A DNA stretch of 64,000 nucleotides from Pycnococcus provasolii (Eukaryota; Chlorophyta; Pseudoscourfieldiophyceae; Pseudoscourfieldiales; Pycnococcaceae): positions 186,001 through 250,000 of the forward strand of contig OW568864.1 of assembly GCA_938743325.2 (NCBI GenBank), written 5' to 3'. Below the pieces are notes generated by a model. That model saw only the letters and a program-made list of their open reading frames with translations. It had not been told where the DNA came from and did no database searches. The translations under genes were made by a program, and so were the position numbers. Position 1 is the first letter of the stretch; each line of letters starts with the position of its first letter. Positions 55,901 to 63,844 of this stretch are shown here, in pieces.

Positions 55901-58477
55901 CTTCACATCCTAATTTTGTTCCTTCAGCTCTGCAACATCGTGGGATCTTTCGAACTTCCGTTTTCCATCGAGATTTGGTGGTTTGACCGAGCCACGAGCA
56001 TTTTTAACTTTGACTTTGAATACGTCGTGCCCGGATGCACCAACGGCGAGTTAGGTAAGCAAAACGGCGCATACGCTCAGCTGAGTTTGATTGCCGCCAT
56101 CACCGTTTTTTGCATTCTCGCCTATATCCTCGCGCGTCTCGAGGTGCAATATTGGCATGGCGAGAAGATTGAGGAGGAGGTTTATTCAGGGGAGAGCTTA
56201 GGCGAACGCTTCAAAGGCCTCTTCATTTCCGACGATGCCATTCAGGGTACGAAAGGCAATGTCGAACGCCAGGTGGCTGCTCACACGACGCATAGCCACT
56301 CCAAGAAGAAACGCTTCCTAGCCTCCAGCAACGAAGAGCTTCGTCAGTACTTCGACGACTTGGTTCGATACTACATGCTCTTTCTGACTGTCGTCTACAA
56401 CACAATCTGCATTAAGGCGTTCGCGGCATTCCTGTGCATGGACAATCCTACGTATGATGAAGTGCTCAATCGAGACCAGCCCCAGCGTATCCTCAAGCTT
56501 ATTCCAGAGGTTGGCTGCGACACGTCTGAGCACAAAATGTTGAAGGGAATTGCCATCATGATGATCATACTCTACGTCGTCGGCCTTCCTCTTTTCCTCG
56601 GCATTGTTTCTTTCGTGGGATACTCAAGTGGGCTTCTCAACCACCCAAGCTTTCTCAGACGATATGGCTGGACTTACCAGCGTTATGAAACTCATTTCTT
56701 CTTCTGGGAGCTTGTGATCATGCTGCGACGCGTCAGCTTGTGTGCCGCTCTTGTCTTCCTTGGTGACAAGCCGTTCCGTCAAGCGCTCGTTGGCTTCGCG
56801 ATTCTGATCACTTCATTCTCCGCGCAGGTTGCACTCAAGCCTTTTAGAAGCGAGCTCATCGACTTCATCGACTCTGCGGGCATCTACGTCAACACGCTGT
56901 ACATTATCGTGGGAATTCTGTCATCGGTAGACAGCTTCGAGGATGAACGCCTATTATCCTACATCCTTCTCGTGTCGATTATTTTTGTTTGCATCTGTGG
57001 CATTTGTGCGGTGGCTAAGGAATTCCAGATGGCATACTCACGATCGAAGAGCGCATCATTTCTTGCCAAGATCCTACCCGGCGCGATCACGGAACACCCC
57101 GAGCTCGTCGAGAACAAGCAGAATAGGCTCCTTAAACTTCTCGATAAAGCATTTGACACTGTGGATGCCGATGGGTCAGGAATCGTGTCCATTGAAGAGT
57201 TGCGCTTTGCCCTGCGCCAGGGTCTTCATCTGGAAGTGCGGCAGGTGAACGAGGTTCTTCGCAATGCCGCGATGTACATTACGACGTCATTTATACGGAG
57301 CGAGGAGAAGGGTGTCAATCGGCAGAAGTTCCGTCAGCTGATAATGGAGCAGGTTCTGCTGCTTGCATTCGGTGAGACAACGTTCCAGTCTCCAATAGAG
57401 CGTAATTTTGCATGGGATCCGCTTGTGATGGTGTACCACCTGGGCACGTGGGTATATAAGAAGGCATATGCCCTCATATCTAACAAGGCGAAGAGAACAC
57501 GCTTAGAGGAAATGTTAATCGTCGAAGGAGCCGGGAAAACGAACATGGAGAAGGCGATACTGGTTTGCCGCGAGCTTATTCGTGCGCTTAGGACCAATCA
57601 AGGTGCCGATAAGAATATGGATAGTTTCGTGGTGCCTACTGGCGCTGAAACGCCATTTACGCCAGCTGGCTATGATGAGGAGGAATTAGAGGAAGATATT
57701 GGAGATGTCGGTCTTGTTGCCGAGCTTCTAAGCTCATTTCGTCACCATGCCTTCCAACGCTGGCTCCTGAACGAGCCAGATACGGCAAATATTCTCCTCT
57801 TTCACAATCTTGACAGTATCATGGGATCCTACATTGCCGACACGGGATACGCCTCTGCTTACACGATGTCTTCCGAAGCTCTTGTCTTCAACGAGCTGGC
57901 AGAGAAATTTCCGTATCTAATTGACTACGTGATCAACGAGGACCAGACTGCAAATGAAAATTTCCGTGAAATGGTCACGGAACTGATCGCAGTGCGCGAG
58001 CATCACGCCAACCACGTAACCTTACACGGCGGTAAGGATCCATCTCTCGGCGCACTCGTCACGAACATCGATCGTGGCGCCATTTTGCATTGGCTCGTGC
58101 ATGCGCCACAGAGCCGACGCAAACAATTCCGCACTCTGCTTGAAAATATTCGAAAAGTGGACTCATCCTACCAGGAAAAGCAGGTCGTCTACAGAACACT
58201 TTCGGTGGGACTTCGTGCGACCAAATCATACGGCCGACGACTGTTTGGAGTGGATTTAAGTGATGCATCATTGAGGAATAAGACAATGCAGAAATCGGCA
58301 ACATCAATTGCGTCTCAACGGAAGGCACAAAGGCAAAAGACACATCTAAGACGAAATGGCACAGATGCCTCTCAAAGCAGCGTGACCAATGTGATGAACG
58401 AATCGTTCGAAGATGCTCCACTTTCGCACTCTTTCTCACTCGAAATTGACAGGACTGTGAGCGACGTACAAGATTGA
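52907..58477 (+). CDS. Receptor-like giant: substrate-binding domain, Cys-rich repeats, multi-pass membrane region, EF-hand
   Basis: 1856 residues. A hydrophobic signal sequence (SRLVLLALLLGCFTLARLPF, about 32-50) precedes an extracellular part that looks like a glycine-betaine/OpuAC-type periplasmic binding fold in two pieces: RIVVRLEVNDWLTSSLNAYA through LEWWPGNEG (about 145-225), and VFGWWEPDILVREV (about 480). They are split by a Thr-run and a PPAEPEESA repeat (27-bp unit, three copies). Then follow ephrin-receptor-like GCC2/GCC3 Cys repeats (CPAGYHTGAYGQLACIPCPA, CPAGTFSKAGAQSCSPC, about 637-760), N-glycosylation-rich sequence, seven or so membrane segments (about 975-1370), an EF-hand (DTVDADGSGIVSIEELRFAL, about 1415) and a long cytosolic tail with polybasic end. 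Confidence 0.85.
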   Translation: MSTSMAPEISVVSAASTCVCGRSVFHACLRRSRLVLLALLLGCFTLARLPFAASQGVQKGLVFSDPTKTDACTLPCASPQELRNAAQKDLGRECADRGIFHQAGGCKGYVDAFDVLAPLSQTNPVLAQGCLGAGEVAPKTNADGERIVVRLEVNDWLTSSLNAYAAAIILREILGYDVHFARFDAGAGRDGSPYRVASGISDAALEWWPGNEGNVEAASGVLYEGATEMPLGVVARLGWYVINDGQSVQATTTTTAAATTTTTTTTTTTATSANANAATTTTPPPESTPPPESTPPAEPEESAPPAEPEESAPPAEPEESAPPAEPEEEPEEEPEERRRRLSSSGEVYWDFYREYQRPEVTAQLGRNVEMGNVAPRVFKAANGTEVATALDCTKSYCTDLDGIAGQYTPPGYCRDKSAGYDKLLGLTPCGDVMLTSPEWDQGRSPALIRNHNLKLSAVFVGQELDDLVKFMSREKQTAVFGWWEPDILVREVSAKRVTFPTYSISNELKHDASNPDASELAVDWPATYLKKVVAEARMENSELFKQAQMTLRQLALDNGDVEKMLDAHIRVASANRSIYRVTDAPISTSSVTQSSSETAIDFERRKNAYAAVCEATLSDVELRNKLIIKALGNMREPCPRGTFFLETASGEATCAKCLPGSYGDLIDARACTPCPAGYHTGAYGQLACIPCPAGTFSKAGAQSCSPCAAGSFSKSAAPNCTVCEPGTFQPHAGASSCEQCSLRGYSSASGATTCKTCPQNTIRMFTSRSDKVESCLCEKGTYQSDKKLSGSSCTKCSKGSECLGFNPYTGRNVSPYPSKGYYGTSRTKSEFLACASRVCEGGYSDIFERLTETGGDVLERLDLMYVYLASRNASMLTEPIVNASAASFIEHYEASSLTRMVSNTSLVRWNVSSERYGVAANIVRAADPSAINGCSEGYEGRLCGHCAPNYFGIGGACQFKCPAEDQTLQRRLTTALMYVGKFWLWMTTFSFLTVLYDALHILILFLQLCNIVGSFELPFSIEIWWFDRATSIFNFDFEYVVPGCTNGELGKQNGAYAQLSLIAAITVFCILAYILARLEVQYWHGEKIEEEVYSGESLGERFKGLFISDDAIQGTKGNVERQVAAHTTHSHSKKKRFLASSNEELRQYFDDLVRYYMLFLTVVYNTICIKAFAAFLCMDNPTYDEVLNRDQPQRILKLIPEVGCDTSEHKMLKGIAIMMIILYVVGLPLFLGIVSFVGYSSGLLNHPSFLRRYGWTYQRYETHFFFWELVIMLRRVSLCAALVFLGDKPFRQALVGFAILITSFSAQVALKPFRSELIDFIDSAGIYVNTLYIIVGILSSVDSFEDERLLSYILLVSIIFVCICGICAVAKEFQMAYSRSKSASFLAKILPGAITEHPELVENKQNRLLKLLDKAFDTVDADGSGIVSIEELRFALRQGLHLEVRQVNEVLRNAAMYITTSFIRSEEKGVNRQKFRQLIMEQVLLLAFGETTFQSPIERNFAWDPLVMVYHLGTWVYKKAYALISNKAKRTRLEEMLIVEGAGKTNMEKAILVCRELIRALRTNQGADKNMDSFVVPTGAETPFTPAGYDEEELEEDIGDVGLVAELLSSFRHHAFQRWLLNEPDTANILLFHNLDSIMGSYIADTGYASAYTMSSEALVFNELAEKFPYLIDYVINEDQTANENFREMVTELIAVREHHANHVTLHGGKDPSLGALVTNIDRGAILHWLVHAPQSRRKQFRTLLENIRKVDSSYQEKQVVYRTLSVGLRATKSYGRRLFGVDLSDASLRNKTMQKSATSIASQRKAQRQKTHLRRNGTDASQSSVTNVMNESFEDAPLSHSFSLEIDRTVSDVQD

Positions 58478-58538
58478 GGAATTAACTTGGATTACATTTT
58501 AATACATATGCAACAAAACAGTTAAACAAAAACACACA

Positions 58539-60923
58539 TTAGCTGACTGAGTGCTCGTCCCATGCTCTTGCGGCGGTCGCAAAGCAAAGTTGTTCGAATT
58601 CGTCCATGCTTGAGCACCTTGCAATCGCGGCTCCAGCATCTGGCACCTGCATGCGTATCCATAGTCGCAGTGCTGCTGGACTTGCATGGAGAAGAGCATA
58701 GCAAGCAAGGCGATACGAAGTGGGCAACAAGCTGCTAGGCAAGTCACATGATATCGGTTGCAGTGCACGTGCAAAGGTGTCCCATGAATGCGGCGCGATG
58801 CAATTGGCACCCACTGCAATCGCGTCGTAGAGAGGATCGCCCATGCCCGCATCCCCGTAATCGATGAGCTGTGCATTCAGTGGATCCTCTCCCGACTGTG
58901 GCAAAATGAAGTTTTCCGCATGTGCATCCCCGTGCACCATTGATGGAGAAGGAAGAATGCCTTGTTCAATTGAACTTCCGAGGCAAAGGATAGCAGGGTC
59001 CGCTGGCAGGTACATGTCAATCTCATCAACCAGCCTGGAAGGCAGAAGTGCGAGTCTCGCGCGCAAGGCGGCACTCGCCCGGCGCACGCGCAAAAAAGCA
59101 CAGAATGGTGCCCACGCTAAGGGCACATTGCCCACATTCATCGAATTGCACACAGCAATGAGTGCACAACCGTCGTGGTTCCATAGCATCTCGTCAGATC
59201 GTTGCGAGTGATCCACAGCTCCAGACATCGGCCAGGTGAAGAGGTTTGCGTGAAACTCAATCGCATGCAGTCGGCTGAGCAATTCGCCTATGCGATTCGC
59301 GACGGCATCTTTCCAAGCGGTGGAGCCAACGTTATGATGTGCATTACACATGCATCGTGCCAACGTTGCACCGTGGATGCGAGCGCTGGCGACGAAGCGA
59401 ATCGGCGCGACTACTGCTTGCCAAGTCTCGCCGCACCAATTCGAAAAGTCGTTCGCACACAGATCCACCGATGCGTTGTCATCGTGAGCGAGCGCTCCGC
59501 AAATCGTCCTCGGTGTAGTACACAAATCATCCGCAAGATACCTGGCGATTAGAGATTCCATGCGACTTTGCGCAACAGCGCGTGGCAAGGGGCGCACATC
59601 TGTCGCGCCCCACGACCATGACGCATGCCGTCCATATGGCGCTGGCTTCCACGCTGTAATTTCGCGAGGGAGGGCACAGTCTTTCAAAAGGCGACTCGTC
59701 GTGAGGAATTTCACAAAGCACTCGCCTACGCAGAAGCAAACATTCGCGCTAGATCCAATTGGCCAGGCGTCGTCCCCGTGCTGTTCCACGTAGAGACTCT
59801 TTTCGACACCGAGCTCCCACAGTGAGGCGGCATTAATGGCCCTTCGTCGCCACACGTCTAGACCATATAGTCGATCACCCAATTCACCTAGGACGTCGCG
59901 ATCTTCGCTACGTAATTCCCAAAGTTTTCTCAATCGCGCACGCTGCTCGCGAAAGCCTCGATGTGCCCCAAGCCCTCCAGCGAGACTAAGCTGCGCACTC
60001 GGCAGTGCGCCGCCTCCATGCCACAGATTCGCCTCTGCGCGGAGCTGGTGCACCGCCGCCTCCGCCGATGTTCGGCACACAAAGTTTCGCGTAATCCCAA
60101 TTGTCGTCTCGAGGTTCAAAGTTGAGTGCCACCAACCGCTCGGAACGAACATCGTTTCACCGGCATGCTGCAGATGAATCTTTGGCTGGTGGTGCGGATG
60201 CAGGTATGGCAGTACCTCGAGAATCCAGCGCAACGCGCCACCAGGTTTCTGATACGAGGTGACCGAAGATGCCCCATCCGGCTCGTGCGTGAGAGCGGGC
60301 GGCGTGCAACCTGGTGGATACAGCATCCACAGCTTCCTGCCACTTGCCACGTAGTTCCATGCTGATGTCATCGCCGGATCGCAGTGCCATGGCAGGCCGC
60401 TCCGGCACGGACCGATGGAGAACCAGCGGAAGCTCGGCCGCAGAAGAGAGTCAGCAAGATCGGCGTGCCAGTCGTCCGGAAAGAAGGGAGGGGCAGCGCC
60501 GCAGCAATCTTTCAGCAGCAGCGGAGCTGGCTGCGGGTCAAACACGTACAGCGGCACGTCGTCGCACTGCACCGCACAATACTCGCTTAAAAACCACCCA
60601 AGCGTGACCTTGTGGCGTTCCACGCCACCGGCAAGAGTCGTGTGCGTCTGAGCGAGCTGTACGTTCATTCGAGCCCGCGCGCCGCCGTCAATGGTATCCA
60701 TGTCGGAGAGCGCCTGCGCGGTCCATAGCGTTCGCGTGCTCCATGTCTCGTCGACACCTTGAATTGTGCAAGGCTGGTGATTCTTTAGGTACTCGTCAAT
60801 CCTCGAGTCGCAAGCGTCGATCCGTGGAACGCCGTCGTTACGCAGAAGTCCGGCCGAGGCTGCATATGCAGCAACGTCGAACGTACGCCGAAAGTGCTGG
60901 CGGTGGAGCTCTTCATCGTCCAT
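58539..60923 (-). CDS. JmjC (cupin-like) / aminoglycoside-phosphotransferase fusion, JMJ21-like
   Basis: 794 residues. The N-terminal half is a JmjC dioxygenase domain: RWFSIGPCRSGLPWHCDPAM contains the iron-binding H-x-D, GRKLWMLYPPG the 2-oxoglutarate lysine region, and FVPSGWWHSTLNLE the distal histidine (about residues 165-285). The C-terminal half is an APH/choline-kinase-like domain: SMVHGDAHAENFILP is the Brenner-type catalytic loop (about 680) and AQLIDYGDAGMGDPLYD the metal-binding loop. The same order occurs in plant At1g78280 (JMJ21), which in addition starts with an F-box. Here the F-box is missing from this gene and lies on the other strand just upstream (61161). Substrates of either domain are unknown to me. 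Confidence 0.88.
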   Translation of the reverse strand: MDDEELHRQHFRRTFDVAAYAASAGLLRNDGVPRIDACDSRIDEYLKNHQPCTIQGVDETWSTRTLWTAQALSDMDTIDGGARARMNVQLAQTHTTLAGGVERHKVTLGWFLSEYCAVQCDDVPLYVFDPQPAPLLLKDCCGAAPPFFPDDWHADLADSLLRPSFRWFSIGPCRSGLPWHCDPAMTSAWNYVASGRKLWMLYPPGCTPPALTHEPDGASSVTSYQKPGGALRWILEVLPYLHPHHQPKIHLQHAGETMFVPSGWWHSTLNLETTIGITRNFVCRTSAEAAVHQLRAEANLWHGGGALPSAQLSLAGGLGAHRGFREQRARLRKLWELRSEDRDVLGELGDRLYGLDVWRRRAINAASLWELGVEKSLYVEQHGDDAWPIGSSANVCFCVGECFVKFLTTSRLLKDCALPREITAWKPAPYGRHASWSWGATDVRPLPRAVAQSRMESLIARYLADDLCTTPRTICGALAHDDNASVDLCANDFSNWCGETWQAVVAPIRFVASARIHGATLARCMCNAHHNVGSTAWKDAVANRIGELLSRLHAIEFHANLFTWPMSGAVDHSQRSDEMLWNHDGCALIAVCNSMNVGNVPLAWAPFCAFLRVRRASAALRARLALLPSRLVDEIDMYLPADPAILCLGSSIEQGILPSPSMVHGDAHAENFILPQSGEDPLNAQLIDYGDAGMGDPLYDAIAVGANCIAPHSWDTFARALQPISCDLPSSLLPTSYRLACYALLHASPAALRLWIRMQVPDAGAAIARCSSMDEFEQLCFATAARAWDEHSVS

Positions 60924-61160
60924 GAACCGGATGAGAAAGGATTGAGGAGGCGGTCCGGCAGTCGGGTTTGCACTGGCCAGGTTGGCAGTGCTCCCACGGC
61001 ACTGCCAACCGATTTTCTATTTTTGCCGCCCGGGATCCCGCTCCGGAGAAATAGTGGGCCGTCCGGACCAATCTACCCAACGTGCATTCATGACGGGGAA
61101 GGCTTTGTGTTTGTACTCCCCCCCACCCACCCACCCACCCCACCGTGGGTGGGCACGCGC
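60924..61160. promoter_or_regulatory. Divergent spacer between JmjC-phosphotransferase and F-box genes
   Basis: About 240 bp between the two start codons. CAGGTTGGCAGTGC / GGCACTGCCAACC (about 60978-61008) is an inverted repeat that could form a hairpin. A C-rich CCCACCCACCC tract follows at 61121-61142. Likely a shared bidirectional promoter. Confidence 0.5.
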
Positions 61161-61473
61161 ATGCCCGGCGTCGGCACTGAGTCCACGTCGGTCGTTGGAA
61201 GCCGCTTCACTAACTTAGGCACTTTTAGCCTCCTTCCTGATATTGTACCGCACTCGCGGCCGTTCTCTCGTGCAACTAAGTCCGGCGCACCTTGCCACGC
61301 TGGCGTGCTGCTCGCGCAAACTAAGAAAGCTTGCACACTCTGAGCCGCTCTGGCGCACGCACGCCTTGAAAGTTCCGGAGGCACTGTCGAGGTATCAAGG
61401 AAGTTGGCGGCGTGCCTATGTCAGGTTCGTCGTGGGAGACGACGTTATCACCAACCAACTGCGGCTCTGTTAG
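61161..61473 (+). CDS. F-box protein, short, with an apparent frame change
   Basis: From the ATG at 61161 the frame reads MPGVGTESTSVVGSRFTN then LGTFSLLPDIV, the start of an F-box. The rest of the F-box continues in the next frame from about 61243: LSPAHLATLACCSRKLRKLA, HSEPLWRTHALKV and RYQGSWRRAYVRF, up to a stop at 61473. The block matches the F-box and the following KGSW-type segment at the N-terminus of plant JMJ21 as I remember it. The frame change near 61240 may be a sequencing slip, a tiny intron I cannot place, or real decay. A third open frame (61412-61762, with a His/Tyr-rich end ILEAYFTHIHDTGWHH) may be a further exon. Confidence 0.5.
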
Positions 61474-61965
61474 CGACGACGACGACGGCAGGCAACAAAT
61501 TTGGTTACTCATCAAAGGACAACAGGACGACCGGGCCACCAAACCAAGACGCCCCTCTTCTCGCACGCCGCGACAACCTTGGCTTGCGGCTCGGACGAGA
61601 CCGCAACGACTACGACGACTGGTGAAGCACCTCGAGGCGCTCAGTGCAGTAGCTCACTATTGCTACTGCTGTCTTGGAGGTGTCACGGAGATTTTAGAAG
61701 CGTATTTCACTCACATTCACGATACCGGCTGGCACCACGTGCTGCGAGGTATGTGGACATGACACGACGTGGATGGCGCGGTAACGCGAGCCGCTCGCTC
61801 GTCAAGAAAATGAAAATGAAAATGAATGACCTGGCAACGATGAAGTTACCACTACAAGAAGTGTGTCGGGGAGATGTATGTATGTATAAATTTGACCGGG
61901 TTGGACAGAGGCTGGTTTTCAACGAACGAACATCACCAAAAAAAAAAGAGAAAAAAAGGAGTGTC
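61474..61965. other. Stretch after the F-box segment, possibly a further exon
   Basis: Plus-strand frame open to 61762 (starting within the F-box region) includes VKHLEALSAVAHYCYCCLGG and VTEILEAYFTHIHDTGWHH, which read like protein rather than random sequence. No known domain. The remainder, to the RAF1 stop at 61966, is A-rich. Confidence 0.3.
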
Positions 61966-63402
61966 TTACAACATGTCGTCGGACGCTGGCCGCACCGCGC
62001 TAATCACAATGGCGCATACCGTCTCACTCGGCGCGACATCTTCCAGCGCCTTGATGGACCACTCACCCACGACGCCCATGCCGCCTTCGCCGGCATTCAC
62101 GAGGTACCACTGCGCGAGATCCTCCGGACCCTCGGTCGCGGTGCCTGGTTGTATGGCGTCGACGAGCAGAAGCAGCTTCTCTTTGGATTCGCGCGCATGT
62201 CGTTCGGTGCCCGGCATCAGCTCATACGGAATACTCAGCGCCACAGGAAGGGCTGCCCTGTCGAGGCTCATCCAACGAGGGAGTGGCACATACGAGAAGT
62301 CTGCTCCGTTGTCACGCGGGACTCGGAAGAGCCCGTATCCTGTGCCAAGCGTGTCAAGCAGATCCACCTTGGGCGCGCCCATCAGGCTCGTGATACCCCG
62401 CAGCATCGCCACGTCGCCCACTAGCGGCACGGGCATGCATGCTCGCGTCCCGAGTTCATCCGCCTCAAGCCTCGTCACTTGCAGCTCGTTTGGCATGCGA
62501 CGCTCACGTGCGAGCTCCTCCGCGCTTGGCGGCACCATCTCCTTCGTGATGACGTCACGCGCCGCCGGCGACTCGACCGCGGCAAGTGCGTTGCGCAGCG
62601 CGATGGTGTGCTCGTTCGTATAGGCGCGTTCCTGCTGCGCGATCCTGTAGCTGGAGTACGCGATTGCGTCTCCCATGGATACTTCATTCAGTCCTCCTGT
62701 GCTGGGCGCAAATCCGAGGCGCTGCATGTCCTTGAGCCGCGACACCGCGTCCTTGAGCGCTCTCGCCACCTTCCTCGCCTCCAAGACGTCCGAGACGCCC
62801 ATTTGTGCGAGGTACTTCCCCGCCTTGCGCCTTTCGTTGGCGTTAAGCATGCGCAGCTCGTACAGGACGCCACTTCCCCACAGCGGGTCGAACCACGCGC
62901 GCTCGGCGTCGGTGAGTTCCGGTCCCTTGAGCGTCAAGTACACCTGGCTTGCGGTGTACATGGTGTTCTGCTCCGTTCCGGAGATTCCCGTCTCCTCTTC
63001 GACGGACGCGGGTGTGTACCCACTTCGGTACAGGTTGGGTATGCTATTCGCGAGGTCGTGCCAGAGTCCGTTCATGTTCGAGAGGTTTCTCAGGAGTTCT
63101 TCCGGCGGTTCTTGCGCGAGTACGATTCCCGCGGTTGGCGGTGCCCACGGCCTGTACGTGCCTTTCATTTCACGTCCTGCACGGACTAAGTCGGGGTCGA
63201 GCTGCTGAAACGCCTGACGTCCCTGTCCCCCACCCCCATCCCTATCATTATTACCCATACCTAACCCGGGACCATTACCACCACGACTCCGACCCCCCGA
63301 TAACGACGCGTGAGTTTTCACAACCCTATTGACCCGAGAACCTAAAGAAGAACGAGAAGATGAGCGTGAACAAACACCAGAATATGAGCAAGTTGACGCC
63401 AT
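61966..63402 (-). CDS. RAF1: RuBisCO accumulation factor 1 homologue, plastid-targeted
   Basis: 478 residues. RAF1 is a chloroplast chaperone that dimerises and joins RuBisCO large subunits before small subunits bind. The first about 60 residues are Ser/Arg/Gly-rich (SYSGVCSRSSSRSSLGSRVN), a transit peptide. The conserved N-terminal helical domain is recognisable from YRSGYTPASVEEETGISGTE through QNTMYTASQVYLTL (family pattern: FTP-S-IEE-TGISG-EQN-L--A-QV). A linker leads to the C-terminal beta-rich dimerisation domain (ARACMPVPLVGDV-like start, VSIPYELMP, LLLLVDAIQPG, VNAGEGGMGVVGEW, ending SETVCAIVISAVRP). Presence indicates a form IB RuBisCO, thus a green-type plastid. Confidence 0.85.
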   Translation of the reverse strand: MASTCSYSGVCSRSSSRSSLGSRVNRVVKTHASLSGGRSRGGNGPGLGMGNNDRDGGGGQGRQAFQQLDPDLVRAGREMKGTYRPWAPPTAGIVLAQEPPEELLRNLSNMNGLWHDLANSIPNLYRSGYTPASVEEETGISGTEQNTMYTASQVYLTLKGPELTDAERAWFDPLWGSGVLYELRMLNANERRKAGKYLAQMGVSDVLEARKVARALKDAVSRLKDMQRLGFAPSTGGLNEVSMGDAIAYSSYRIAQQERAYTNEHTIALRNALAAVESPAARDVITKEMVPPSAEELARERRMPNELQVTRLEADELGTRACMPVPLVGDVAMLRGITSLMGAPKVDLLDTLGTGYGLFRVPRDNGADFSYVPLPRWMSLDRAALPVALSIPYELMPGTERHARESKEKLLLLVDAIQPGTATEGPEDLAQWYLVNAGEGGMGVVGEWSIKALEDVAPSETVCAIVISAVRPASDDML

Positions 63403-63844
63403 GAGGAGCAGCGAGCGAGAACAGGGATGAGGACGACGGACGACCTTTAAAGAAGTGCCCGGGGGGATGGGGATGCTTCCCCCCCGCGGGGACCCGGCGG
63501 CCTCCCAAGAAAGTGAGGCTCAGAAAGTCAGGAAACGTGGGGCCGGGAGGAAAACTCAAAAACCAACCTGAAAAAAAAGCACAAGCGTCTTATCCACAAC
63601 ACAAAACCTCCTAGTTTTATAGGTAGTACTTCCTAGGGGTTACGAGAAAAGTGGTTCACCTGTTTGCCAGTTGGGGGTTGGTTTGGGGGTTGGGTTTGGG
63701 GGATTGGGGTTTGGGGTTTGGGGGTTTGCATTTTTGGGGTTTACCTGAGGTGTTTACCTGTTGGATTGGTTCTCTCTTGTTTTTATGCAATGATTTTGTT
63801 CTACATGATGGTGGTGATGAAGGTACCCTAGTCTATGTAGGTAT
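63403..63844. other. Non-coding stretch with a G-rich quadruplex-prone tract
   Basis: 442 bp. From about 63666 to 63739 the plus strand is a run of GGGG/GGGGG blocks separated by T and TT(T) (GTTTGGGGGTTGGGTTTGGG style), able to form G-quadruplexes. TAGTCTATGTAGG lies at about 63829, 15 bp after which the next gene's stop begins on the other strand. Confidence 0.65.
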
